In this document: positions 1-38,700 of the stretch, one piece after another
Numbering within the stretch: position 1 is the stretch's first letter
Layout of the letters: each line of letters starts with the position of its first letter
Origin: Puffinus mauretanicus
Lineage: Eukaryota; Chordata; Aves; Procellariiformes; Procellariidae
NCBI GenBank assembly: GCA_023333565.1
Contig: JAJKFH010002438.1
Coordinates: 434,001-498,000 of the forward strand
Length of the DNA stretch: 64,000 nucleotides
Direction: 5' to 3'
Notes under the pieces: generated by a model
What the model saw: the letters and a program-made list of their open reading frames with translations, nothing else
Told to the model about the DNA's origin: nothing
Database searches by the model: none
Position numbers and translations under genes: made by a program

Positions 1-372
1 CCTTTTGTTCAGTGGTCGGTGACTTGCTACTGACTGCTGCAGCCTTGCTATAGCCATGGTACTTGCAGTCACCTATACACCGGTGGGTCAATTTTAAGAG
101 ATTATTGGTCCGTTCCAGGTAGGGGTTACATCAGGCAGTCATGTACAGACGCTGGCTGCTATGACCTTGTGTTAGTGATAAGACTATATACACTCTCAAA
201 TCATGAAAACAGTAGTCTGAAAGGGGTTAAGGAGTGGATCTGGCTGAAACTGTGTCTGCTCTACCTACTCAATTTAAAAGTTGCAATTTAAAAAGCTTAA
301 TGAGTTACGGTTTTGATTTTGCTGTTCCTCCAGTGTTTTCTAATGAGACTTCCATCTTCTTCCCTGATGTAG

Positions 373-11561
<11,189 letters not shown>

Positions 11562-11990
11562 GTTTTCAACGGATGGACTGCTCCTGCTGTCAGTCATGTT
11601 TGGTGCCTCCTCCTATGAAGAAGAACAAAAGCCAGACCCTTAAGACTCTTAGTTCTCCAAAATGGGAAAAAAGAATGGAACAAGTTCTGTAATGATGAAG
11701 CAATTTTTTCATGTAGGGGAACACCTAAAGATGAGAGGTGATGCCTGTTACCCTAGATACTTCTTATTCTCTTGTAGTATTTTCTACAAAACATCTTTTT
11801 AAAGTTTTAAAAAAAAAAAAAACAAATAGTCCAGGGGGCAGGTCAGTGAGGTGGCTATAAAATACCTTGTATCACATTGCTTATCTGCACTTGACAGTTC
11901 CCTGGGATGGTGTGTGTGTGGAAGGAGTTTCTGTTTCCACAGAAGTGTTAGTGCTGTTTCGTTGAATAAATGGGTCCCCGTGCCTGGGAA
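11562..11990 (+). other. DHTKD1: DHTKD1 3' UTR (proximal)
   Basis: Non-coding sequence after the stop codon. It contains an A-run at 11809-11822 and an AATAAA hexamer at 11965-11970, with a GT-rich stretch (GTGTGTTGTGG, about 12010) downstream. The end is inferred; a longer 3' UTR is possible. Confidence 0.6.
11965..11970 (+). terminator. DHTKD1: Candidate DHTKD1 polyadenylation signal AATAAA
   Basis: Exact AATAAA hexamer about 400 nt after the stop codon, followed about 40 nt later by a GT-rich element as expected for cleavage-stimulation. No transcript data were available, so a distal site is possible. Confidence 0.5.
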
Positions 11991-14900
11991 TGAGCCATTT
12001 CTATAGCAGTGTGTTGTGGATTTTCTCATTTCTTTTCCTGTGGGCCAGGAATGAAATCTGTTGCAGCTGTTGGTGCTCTTCTCAACACATGAGTTGTTAA
12101 AGCAGGATTCCTGAGGGGGACCTTGCAGGATGGTTCCTGAAGGCTTCAGGTACCACTGTTTGTCTCGTCTGGAGAACCAGTGCTTTCTCATCAAGCTTGC
12201 AGGGTGGAAGGCATGCTGCAGGGATCATGCCATGTTTTAGAACCATATTTTGTAGGGGCCCAACCAGTTTCTAGAGGCTATCCTGAAGGCTGACACTACC
12301 TCCTACCTGGGAAATTCTTCTCAGTGTCGTTCTTCTGGTTTGTTGGTTTGTTTTTTTTTTTAACCTCAAGATTGTACTGTTAAATTGATCCATTGGTTTA
12401 GTCTTCTGTGTTGACAAGGAACTTCTCACTAGTAAAGCCAAAGGGAAGGGCATTTAAGAAACCGTCCCCTTTCCAGTCCCAGGCTGCTGTGCTGTTTCAT
12501 CAGTTCTCATGAATGTGGCCTGTTTTCGAGGACTGCTCAGTTTCTTCCTTCAGCGGTCCTTAGTTCCCGCACAAAATCTTGCTCATGCTGGAAGAAGGCT
12601 GAAGTTGTGACCAAGTAAGAGCAACAGAGCAGAGTCCAAAACTGTGGCAAGCTAAACAGAAATGTGCAATAAGGCAGGCTGCAGAGAGTTTGAGGGACAA
12701 CTTGTTGAAAGGTGTAATAGTGTGGCCTCTTTCAAATACACCAGAAGCTGGAAGGGCGAGAAGCAAGAAAATTAGGAGGTTGAAGTGGCTTATCAAAAAA
12801 ATCTGCTGTAGCAAAGAAACCCAAACATCATGACTTTTTTTGGTTTTGTTTTTTTCATTGGGAGAGGTCCTCATCTAGAGGCTTGTTGGGAGGCTCCTGA
12901 GCAAAAACTCTTCTTTGCAGTGCAGATATCGCAGACTTTGTCTTGAAAAGATGTGTTAATAAAACAGGTTATAGAAGAAATCAGTGAAAGGAAGAGCAGC
13001 AAATGACAGAACAGGAGGGTAATCAGCCAGGTTTTCTGAAGGAGCTCAAACAGATACATGTATTCAAGCCATTTGAAGAAGTTCCCAAAATGCACCTTTG
13101 CTTCAACAACAAGACAACATGAGCAGGAGAGGACAGTGACTAAAAGGAGTTCAGCTTTAGCCCTCACAAGCAAGGAGCAAGACCATGGGTCTTCCCCTTC
13201 TTGCAGCTTCTCCTGAGGGCTCTGAGAGGGCTTCTCCTGAATCCCATCTTCTCCTTCCACCAAGCACAATTCTTGTCCCTCCACAGTATGTGGGAGCTCT
13301 GCGTCCATTTAGAGCACTAGTGTAAGTATCAGCTAGAGCTCCACAAGGGATCTGTTAGGGCTCCCTAAAGGCTCTGTTACACCACTGCTCTTTCCCTTCT
13401 ACTTGTGTGACTTTTTCAACTTAAAGTGTTTGGAAGAAATGTAAAAAGAAAAAACCCTTTGCCTGCTTGTTCCCCAACTGCCCTCCGCTCCCAAATGCAG
13501 AGACACTTGTGTAGCCAAATGCTCTGTACCCCAGCAGTCAGCATCCAGCTCCTGGCCCCGCAGGTCCCTGAGGGAAGGTTTCAGCACAGCTGTCATCTGG
13601 GGACAGGAAAGAAATCAGTCTTAATGGGGAAGCAAAGGATAAATGACCAAAACATTGAGGTTAAGCAGGAGAATAACGAAGCCAGATGGCAGGGGGAGGT
13701 AAAAGCTGCCCAGGCAGACCCCAGTGTTGACTGCCCTCCTGCTACCCCATGGCAGCTCCCATCATCACAGGATTTTTCCCAGCATTTTCTCTTTTCTGGT
13801 CTAGTTGTCATTGTGAAGTTGGTACCTCCCTGCTCCTCTCAAAGTTATCTGGGGGAGCATGCTTGGATAAACCAGGCCCGCCACAAGCCAAAGACCTTTT
13901 TGTAAAGAAACAGGTGGGGTTTAACTAAATCCAGCACTTCCAGATGGAAAGTCCTGGTAGGTGAGGAAGGGTGTGCATTCACCTAGGGAAACAGCTCCCA
14001 AAGGCGTCTCTGAAGCATACTTTGGTATTTTACCCTAGTTAATTCACTCATTAACTCTACATGACCCAGAAGTAACCTCTGTAATCCCTGTTCTGTAATC
14101 TGTTTCACCTGACTTCTTTAGCACATCCATCACAGTGACAGGAAATCATGTTTGCTCTAGCAAACTTTACAACCTTTTATGCATTCTGAATAGCTTTATC
14201 TAATGAAGACATACTCCGGTTTAAACTTCTGCTCTGAGATTTCTGAGGATTTCTTGCCATGGTCCCTGGCAGTAGACTCTTCCAGGTTGGAATCGCCTTT
14301 CCTGAGAACAGCTGGAGCTCCGCCTGTCCTTTACTTCTTGCTGGTTTTAACCATGAATATTATCTAATAACAGCAGCTGTTCTTTCACAGGGATATGGTT
14401 ACATTTTGTTTGGATATAATACTTGGCGTGTATACTTCAGTTTGTTAGACACTTTGCTGGAACAGGCACTTGTGTTGTGCTCGGTACTTCTTGTACAATT
14501 TATCTCCCGATGCTCTGCTCACAAAGAACCTCTGCACTGATAACTAGAAAAAGGAGGCTGAAGAGTAACATTGCTTTGGCTGCAGCTGTAGCTGAGGAAC
14601 TTGTAGAGCACAATCATCAGCCTTGACTCCAAGCTGATGAATACATAAACCCACACTTTTTCCCTATAACAATACACACAAGGGAAGAACAGACCCAGTA
14701 TGTTGAGTTTCACGTGGCCTGAGCCTGACCTTGCTGCGCACCGCTCACACGCAGCTGTGCAGGTTTGGTTATTTAACCAAGTAAAGGATGCTTGAGTGTT
14801 CAGAGCCTGTTTTATCCTGCTCGTGGGAGACACAGCAATTTTTGTAGTGCTCCTCTGCCAAATGCCCCAGTCTAGTGTTGCTGTGCCATGGAGCACCCCC

Positions 14901-16860
14901 AGGGATGCTGGGGTGAGGAAGGGAGAGCTTCAGCAGGGCTCTCCTCGGTGTTGCTGATGCAAATTGCCTGCAGAACACTGCTCTTCCACGATGGCTAACA
15001 GCTGCCAGGAGCAAGACAAAGCACTTGCTGAGTTAGAGGTTAACGCTGTTTCTCCCACCAATTTTGGATGCACACGAGGCTGTTTTCAGCCTGCGTGCCA
15101 TGCTCTGCTCTGCATGCAGACTTGGCTCTTCCTGCATGAGTGCTGGATTCCTTTTGCAAAAAAGCATTTCGGAAAAGAGAAGCAGAAATTGCGAAAGCCC
15201 CAGATGAGAGTGCTGCTTGACAACGGGAGCAAGTTTCCTGTGTGTGCAGGAAACTTAATTCAGGGAAGCACCAGATGAAGTGGTATACAAGGTGGGCAAG
15301 TGGGTAACCGAGCAGGTCCCAATCCTTGGACAGGAGAATTTTGTGGGTCATTAAAACAAGGAGTGAAGCTTTATATGCTGTTAGATAGCAAAAACGCTAA
15401 CTAGAAAGAGAGGAAGTGTTATGGCACTTGTGCATTGTGGTGTGTGGGCTGAGATGCAGAGGTTATGACAGAAGTTATGGATGGATGTTCAGGATTTTCA
15501 GAGGGAAGTGCAAGACTGGAAGAAAAAAAGTAAAGACGTTGAAGGAATGAGATGTTACGTTGAGCAGTTCATTAAAGACAGCAGTGACTCTCGGTGACAG
15601 GAAGAAAACACATCAGGAAAACATATTTTAAAACAAGTATTTTAGTAATGGTGATGTTATTTCAGATTTTAAAAAGAATGTAGCCTGAATTTTGAAGGTG
15701 CAAGGTTTTGAACACAGTAGTATTCATTCAGAATGAGCAAAGAAAACAATACTGCATTTTGTTTTTTTTTACTTCGGTCACTGGGAACCCATTTGTAGGT
15801 GAGACAGTAACATTTCTTCAGCACACCTGGAGTGGTGCATCTGTGTTAGTACGGACTGAAGAAACCTCCTATTTATCAATCGGCAAAACACGGGCCAGCG
15901 ACTTACCGATAGAAATGTTTGCTGTGAGCAAGCAAGCTAACGAGACCTGTAATTTAAGGAACTTTTAAGATAAATATGGCTAAAAATCCGAACAAAGGGT
16001 AATTACAAGAAACTTCCTGAGGCCTAGCTATTAACCCAGCTATTAATTTGTAGATTATAATCTACAAGTGAGATGCTAGGCCAATTAATTATGGGCATTT
16101 GTCAGACTAGTCAGGAAACTATAGGTGAAAGTAACTGCCACAGGGTAACTCATTAGTATTTGTAAAATTATGACTATATAAACTGGAAGAAAAAGCTTTT
16201 CTCTGTGATTTCAGATGAGGGAGGCTATTGAACAAAATTTGTTGAAGATACTGTAGCAAGGTCTTGGTTAAGAGGATTTCTTCTCAGGGAATGCAGAATA
16301 AAATCCAATATATAGATTCAAGGTTGGGGAAGAACCCTAATCCTTCATGCGTCTCATATTCTTTCTTGGTAACTTCGCCTAAAACAGGAAGAATATAAGC
16401 CTATGCATAGGATGAGTTACTCAGAAAGAATAAATATTATTTTAAATGATCATATATAAATCCTGCAATAAATTCTGATAACCCTCATTTTACAGACCAC
16501 TGCCTATTGTAACTGAAGAGCTCTGAAGAAGGTATGATACCTGTTTCGATGATACCCATTCCCAGTCAGTCTCCGTTGTCGGGTTCACTTCACCCACAGA
16601 CCTGTGATTTTATCAAATTATCAGATTACCTGTGAAATTATCACTCCTCAGTATGGGTGGATTGGGGTACTAGTAAAACACACCGGTACCAAAGCACTAA
16701 ATCTGTTCTTTTCCAATCGATACTACTGTGTCAACATCATCAAGGAAACCTATTCAAAACCCCTGAAGACTAATAAGATCCGAGCACGGCTGCGATTCAG
16801 AGTGAGGAGGAGATATTTTCCTCCTTCCATACACGCCAAAACGAAATCAAAGAATGAGTT
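11991..16860. other. Intergenic DNA between DHTKD1 and SEC61A2
   Basis: No gene is recognised. It contains unassigned ORFs of about 145 codons on minus (12871-13308) and 159 codons on plus (13426-13905). Neither resembles a family I know, and no CpG-rich promoter lies next to them. A nested inverted repeat lies at 16021-16082. Confidence 0.5.
16021..16082. repeat. Nested inverted repeat with 20-bp perfect palindrome
   Basis: The central 20-mer TTGTAGATTATAATCTACAA (16048-16067) equals its own reverse complement. Outer 8-bp arms GGCCTAGC (16021-16028) and GCTAGGCC (16075-16082) are also perfect inverted repeats. It could be a cruciform-forming site or the remnant of a small inverted-repeat transposon; I recognise no family. 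Confidence 0.7.
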
Positions 16861-16877
16861 TTGCCGGTGTGGAGGGC

Positions 16878-16947
16878 GCTGTTCCCGCCCATCTTCCCTC
16901 AAGGCGTCGCTGAGGCGGTGCTGTGCCTGCCCATGGGCGGGAACAGC
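16878..16947. promoter_or_regulatory. Inverted repeat with two E2F-like motifs
   Basis: GCTGTTCCCGCCCAT at 16878-16892 and its exact reverse complement at 16933-16947 are separated by 40 nt. Each arm contains an E2F-type TTCCCGCC core. Binding is inferred from motif shape only. Confidence 0.55.
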
Positions 16948-17233
16948 CCCCTCACAGCGCGCAGAGCATTCTGGGAGCGCGGCCGCCGTGGGTCCTTCGC
17001 GGCTGAGGCTGTCCGCTGATAGCCTGATCCGCCCCTAGCGGCGGTTATTCCTCCCCTCGCCGCTGATCCCGTTCCCCTCGCCTCGGGGAAGGCAGCGGGG
17101 CGGCGTTCGGTGAGCCGTTGGCGGGGGGCGATGTCGCTTTTCCCCGCCGCGTCGGTAGCGCCGTCCCCTCAGGGCAGAGATAGTCGTCCGGAGCGATGCC
17201 TGCGCGGAAGGGGATGGGGCCCTTCGGCCGGCG

Positions 17234-17241
17234 TCACGTGA
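17234..17241. promoter_or_regulatory. Palindromic E-box TCACGTGA
   Basis: Lies about 70 nt upstream of the SEC61A2 ATG in the CpG island. The core CACGTG with flanking T/A is the type bound by USF and MiT/TFE factors (established motif). Function here is inferred. Confidence 0.5.
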
Positions 17242-17312
17242 GGGTGCCGGCCGGCGGCGGAGGGGAGCGGCGGTGACAGCGGCTGAGGCAGGCGGCCGGC
17301 CCCGCCGCCGCC

Positions 17313-33411
<16,099 letters not shown>

Positions 33412-34340
33412 ATGTCCAAATATTTCATGGTTTGTGTGAAAGGGAAAGTATTTTGACAACATGCGTCATTTAGTCCAATAATGCTATTTTCTTTTTACTT
33501 GTTTTAAAGTGCTACGTGTCCCATTACTGTAACGGGCATCAAGCAGTGCCTGTGCGCAGCATTAGTACCAGCTGCCTTAAGAATAAAGTTTACATTATCT
33601 TGTTTAAGTATTATCTAGTGTTGCCTGTAATGCTGGAAACCAATTCATCTACCTTGCTGTTCAAACACTACAGTGAGATGGTAAAATGTATCAGTTTGAT
33701 ATCAGTAAACATTTTTGCACACAGCATTAAAATGTTAAATTTATTTCCCTGTCCTTAATAGGAAGAAATAAAATCTGAATTCAGATTGCCACGTGCCAGT
33801 ATTCTTGACAAAATTTATTTGTAGCTGGTATTTTACATTCTTTTTTTTTTTTTTTACACTTTTTTAACTTGCATTTCCCCATCATTGAACTCCACACTCC
33901 TTACTCCTTCGTGGTGTCTCCACCCAGGCACCTTTCTCTTAGCTGTAAGGGTGGACAAGCAAACATTTTACCGGAGACTGACACTCATGTCACCTGTGAA
34001 CTGGTTCTGCGGCAGATTTGCTGGGTCGCCGGGCCTCGGGCCCTTCCGTGTCTTGCCTGGGCCTCCTGTGGGACGGCACAGTAGCTGCCGTCATGCTAGC
34101 AAGTCAGCCCAGGAGTTTTGTTTAAACACGTACTTGTGAAAACTGTGCCACTGGAACTTCATGTCCACTTCGCTTTTGTGAGTCTGAAGAGCAAGGCCTG
34201 GTTCCTAAAGCAGTGTTCATCGAAGGGAAAGGGGGGGAACGAGGAGTTCCTGCTGAAAATTTATTTATGTTGTTGCACTTTACAGTGGCAATGTAACGAC
34301 TGTAAACGTTAGACAATAAACTTATTTAATTAAGCTCTCT
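33412..34340 (+). other. SEC61A2: SEC61A2 3' UTR
   Basis: Non-coding tail after TAG. AATAAA hexamers occur at 33582-33587, 33767-33772 and 34315-34320. The last is followed by a CT/GT-rich stretch and is the likeliest distal end; earlier ones could give shorter isoforms. Confidence 0.65.
34315..34320 (+). terminator. SEC61A2: Likely SEC61A2 polyadenylation signal AATAAA
   Basis: Exact hexamer followed about 20 nt later by CTCTCCTGTGTCTTATCTGT, a U/GU-rich downstream element. Two further hexamers upstream are alternatives. Confidence 0.6.
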
Positions 34341-35393
34341 CCTGTGTCTTATCTGTGCAAGATGTAATTCATAGGCAGTTTTTGATCATTTCTAACATGC
34401 TTTGTTAGTGATGCAGGTCTGAAAGGCTCCTTTTTTTATCTTTATCCTTCCTCTTTCTAGAATATAATTCTGATGAGTTTTTAGCAGCCTGAATTAAAAA
34501 ACAAATCTCACAATTCCTTCCCTTAAAACCATTGAGCTTTTCTGCTCAGCTGTAATCAATGCCTTTTTCCCTTGGATTTCACATTTTCATCTCTTCTGTC
34601 TTCTCTCATGTGTAACTTAAAAGTAACGTCGTGTTGTTTGTGAAGCAAGCTTTCTGCTTCATATCTAAGCTAGGAGAGTCCTCCTAATTATGCACCCTCA
34701 TCCAAATTTATTTTGGAGGCAAGACTTTGATATTAGCATATGTTTATTACAACCCTTAGATCCTAACCTTTAAGCAGTGGTGGTTGTTTACAGAATTAGA
34801 AGCAGGTGACTGCGCAGATACACTGAAGTGAGAAGTGACTGGACTGAACTGAGGTGCCGCCTCGGTGCACGGACGTCTCCCAGGGAGAGGGAGAAGCGCA
34901 AGGCGGTGCTGTGGCGGGGCAGGTGAGCAGCCCCTACCTGAAACAGAATCCCCTGGCTGGGCCCTACGCCGTTCCGGTTTGCACCAGTGGACGTTTTGTT
35001 GCTACTGTCATCATCCTTGTCAGAGTCTATTTTCTTAGACCAAAGAAACCAATCTTCTGGATAGTTTAATTAGGGCTGGGAGAGGATAGCAACATCTTCA
35101 GGTCTAAATCATAAAAGGGAGTTCCTGAAACTGCAGCTGCAAACGCCGCAGCCAGCACGTACGCAGTGTCCCTGTGCAGCTGTCGCTGCTCCTGTGGCGG
35201 GGAATCTCCTACAGCTGCGGAAACGATGCTGCTGGTGGACGAGGGAGAAGTGCGCTCTGCCTGCCGTCTGCCTCGTTTGAACAATCGCTGTTACAACACC
35301 AACTACAGTTACTGAAGCATCTTCCTTACACTGAAACACAAGTGCCATGACGAATAGAGCGAGAAACAAGCCATTCTGAAAATTAAACAGCAT
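34341..35393. other. Interval between convergent SEC61A2 and NUDT5 with a GC-rich patch
   Basis: AT-rich at first, then a CpG-rich patch at about 34850-35290 without a recognised gene. On the minus strand a 94-codon ORF (35109-35393) starts with a signal-peptide-like stretch; it may be chance. TTTATT at 34743-34748 could be a distal NUDT5 polyadenylation signal. Confidence 0.4.
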
Positions 35394-35399
35394 TTTAAT
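35394..35399 (-). terminator. NUDT5: Candidate NUDT5 polyadenylation signal ATTAAA
   Basis: ATTAAA on the minus strand about 215 nt beyond the NUDT5 stop. No AATAAA is closer on that strand; another candidate lies at 34743-34748. Confidence 0.4.
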
Positions 35400-35612
35400 T
35401 GTGATTATTCTGTCAAGGCTTGATAGAATGAGCAGTTAGAAGAAACGCTTTTTGTCAGTTACATATTTCCAGATAAAAATATCAGAATCATTCCTACAAA
35501 TACTTTTTTTTTTGCTCTACAAGTAAAGCAAAGGACCTTTACTACAAGAAGAGTTATACTTCTAAGCCATCTGAATTGGGCAGTTTTCAACTACATTTCT
35601 CATCTTCTAGTT

Positions 35613-35722
35613 TTAGAACTTCATAAAAGGAACTTGGAGCGGTTTTTCTGCTGCACGCTTCAGGGCCAATGCGTAAGTATAAACCCTGGCATCCACTGCA
35701 AGATGTTCTTCTGCTATGAGTT
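35613..35722 (-). CDS. NUDT5: NUDT5 last coding exon
   Basis: Residues 185-220, [20 protein letters not shown] then [16 protein letters not shown] and TAA at 35613-35615. The terminal PFxKF matches the family's end. The acceptor has a T9 tract then ATTTTCAG. Confidence 0.96.
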
Positions 35723-38700
35723 CTGAAAATAAAAAAAAAGTAAATATGAGATTCTGCTAAAACCTCTCCTCTACAGAAATTTAAGTCCTTTACTAAAATG
35801 AAGATGTATGGCATTCCAGACATGAATTCTTAATGCTAACACCCAACGCTATCACTAACTCTGTTACCTGGCCAATTCTCTCACAGCATTTTGTTTAAGA
35901 CACAGTATTCTAGGATGAGAAATGTCATGAGGAGCTACAAGAAGAGAAGCGAAGGGTTTCTTAAAGTTCACATTAGTGCACTGAATGTGTCAGAAAGCTC
36001 TTACCATCAATTCTTTGCAGTAGGTCGTTCTTTGGAAGTGAAAGAACTTCCACAAATTCTAGGAAAGAAGAAAAAAATTTTATGCACCTTGAATTCAGTG
36101 AACAGTAGAGGAAGTCTACCTCAGTGTCCTGTTTCTTATAATTTGGAAGGGGAAACAAACTGGCTCATCACCACCCAAAAGCTGTGAAAAGCCAATTAAA
36201 CAGGGGAAGGCAGTGACGGGGATCATTAAAACAGGTTTGGCAGAAAGAAACTGGGAAAAGAGCTGGGAAAAACACAGTGTAGCTGACAGCTATGGAGGGT
36301 AAGAATCCTTCTAAAAGGAGACCTCCTCCCTTCTGAGAATGGAAAATACACTGTTGAAGTGGACTTTGGGTTGGCTTATAGTGGTACAGTAATGGATTGT
36401 AGATGCATTTGAAGACAAAACCAGCACAAAGACGAAGAGTTTGTTCTTGGATTTATGTTGACTTACGCCTCCCCTGCCTATCTGAATCAGTTGTCTTTGG
36501 GGCTCGATCTACAGCTGTTGGGGATTCAGTAATTTGTATTTCCTGAGATACTGGTGCTATAGGTGCAATACTTGAAGATAATTGATGCGATAATGCCCCA
36601 CAGGAGTTTTCATGTCCAGGCCAAAGCCAGTCTCATGCATGCTTGATTAGGGTCAGGAGATTAACCAAGCCCAAATAAAAAACAGTTTTAACTGACATTT
36701 TCTAAGTAAAACTTGCCATACGACAATCACACTTGACCTTAATGTCGCTGTGAGCACAGCTGTGTAACGTACCTCCATCATCTGCAAGTGAAAAAAAAAG
36801 AAGCGTCAAGTTATAGATTTTGAAATACACTTGAGTTTACAACTAAAAAGCATTTTGATAGCTGACTGATCATGAGTGATGCTGTAGTTACTTCCTGGGT
36901 CAAGCCACAACTAAGAGGAATATTTAGGTTCGCAAGTGCTTATGGCCCTCACTGAAGTTTGGCACCTGAATTTCTCATTCTGGGTGTGCCAACACCTGAC
37001 ACTTAACATCTGGGCCTCCCCAATGAATTCAGCAAAGAAACACGGCTCTGCCTATCTAGACTGCAGGGTATGACTTGAAGGATGTACAGCATCTAAATCA
37101 GCTGGGACAGAAGAGATGCACCCACCATTTTGTTGTCTTCTCAGAATTTTCAAATAAATGGTACAAAACTCACCAAGTTTTTGCCGAGGTCTTGTATTCT
37201 CAGCCTCATCTCCGTTAATGGTGACGCTCACAATGTGTGTCGTGCTGTTTGACAAACCTGGGTCCAAGCAGAGAGCTGCCAACAAGCACATGTAGAGGTT
37301 AATTTTTCAAAAGCAGAAGTCAGGCTCCTTGGCATTTTAACAAAAACTTTCACAGAAATATATCTGATACAACAGGAGAACATGTATTTGGCAGAAGTTC
37401 ATGCTGGAAGTTGTGAAAAGTTTGTTTTCACATGTTCTTAAAAGCAATGTTTCTGTAACTCTCAGCTCTTTTACAGATTCCTTGTAAGACTTGTTTTCAG
37501 CACCTATGTTTACTTTCTGTTCCATAGACTGAAGATTAAACTGCAAGCTATAGTTCCCTTATAGACTTCCTCAGGCTGTTAGAGTCTCATTTTGCCATCA
37601 CCTGCCTCCATCGCTCTCAGTCCCCAGCATGCACTCGTACCGGATAATCAAGAGCCAAGTCTCAACTGTAATGACATTTACTTGACATCATACGCAAGTT
37701 GCCTCACCTTTCTACCTACCTTCTCAAGTTTTATTTATGATCCTCATTTTGCCTTCATTTTGTTTTATGTAGGAAGCATTGGACTGGCAACAATTGTGTT
37801 CCAAAGGATCTCTGGATTTACTCCAATCATTCCCTCCTTTCTTCCTTCTGGCTGGAGAACCCGAGTACTGTCACCTCCCCGCAGCTGACATGAGGGTGAC
37901 CTCCACTCAGACTGCATCATGCAGCTGTTTGTTCTACCTCAGCTCTTGGATGTTGTTCACATTAAGTCCAGCAATTTAGACCTTTATACTAACATGCCAA
38001 ATCACAGCTTGAATAATTGGGTTTTGTGTAAAGGATCTTAATAGCAAAGTTTTCCCCTATAGACATGAAACTGTTACTTTAGTCCTGTATGTTTAACAGG
38101 AGTTCAGCAACTGACTCATAAAGGACCAAAGTCTCATTGGTACAGCCATGGGATACTACCCTCTGCTAATCTGCATAGACTTTTCTGCATAGATTTCTCC
38201 TCTGGTTTAGAGCATTTTAGACATCAAGTACCCATCAGAGACAGAATTAGCTTTGGAAAAATAATAAAAAAGCAAAGACCTGGAGTACATTCAATGACTT
38301 CCCCCTTGTACCCAGTTTCCTCCTCCAACTCTCGCAATGCGGCGCTTTCTGCAGTCTCATTTTCCTCAATGAGGCCTGTGAGATAAATAATACACAAGAA
38401 CAATTAAAAAGTTAGCACTTAACCACAACACCCATCCCGAGATCTAATCCAGCTTTACAAAGGAGGTGAAACATTGTCACTACCCTAATTTTACAGAGGG
38501 CTAAACAGAGGTGTTAGGAAGGATTCCAGTTCCAGGATTCATCATGCTGCTGCCCACATCTTCAACTGATCATCTACTGAAGCATGCTACCTTCCCAGGA
38601 AATGGCATTAATATTCTCATGAGCGAAAGAAGCCAAATGCTTTGACTCTTAGAAAAAGGAGGAGTGAAGGGAAATGCAATATTCTACCACCAGACTACTG

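Noticed and set aside
1..372. An additional DHTKD1 exon at the left edge
   Set aside because: No segment matching the expected residues before VHGDA is visible; the stretch looks intronic.
13426..13905. 159-codon plus-strand ORF between DHTKD1 and SEC61A2
   Set aside because: No family resemblance, signal sequence or promoter features seen; length alone is insufficient.
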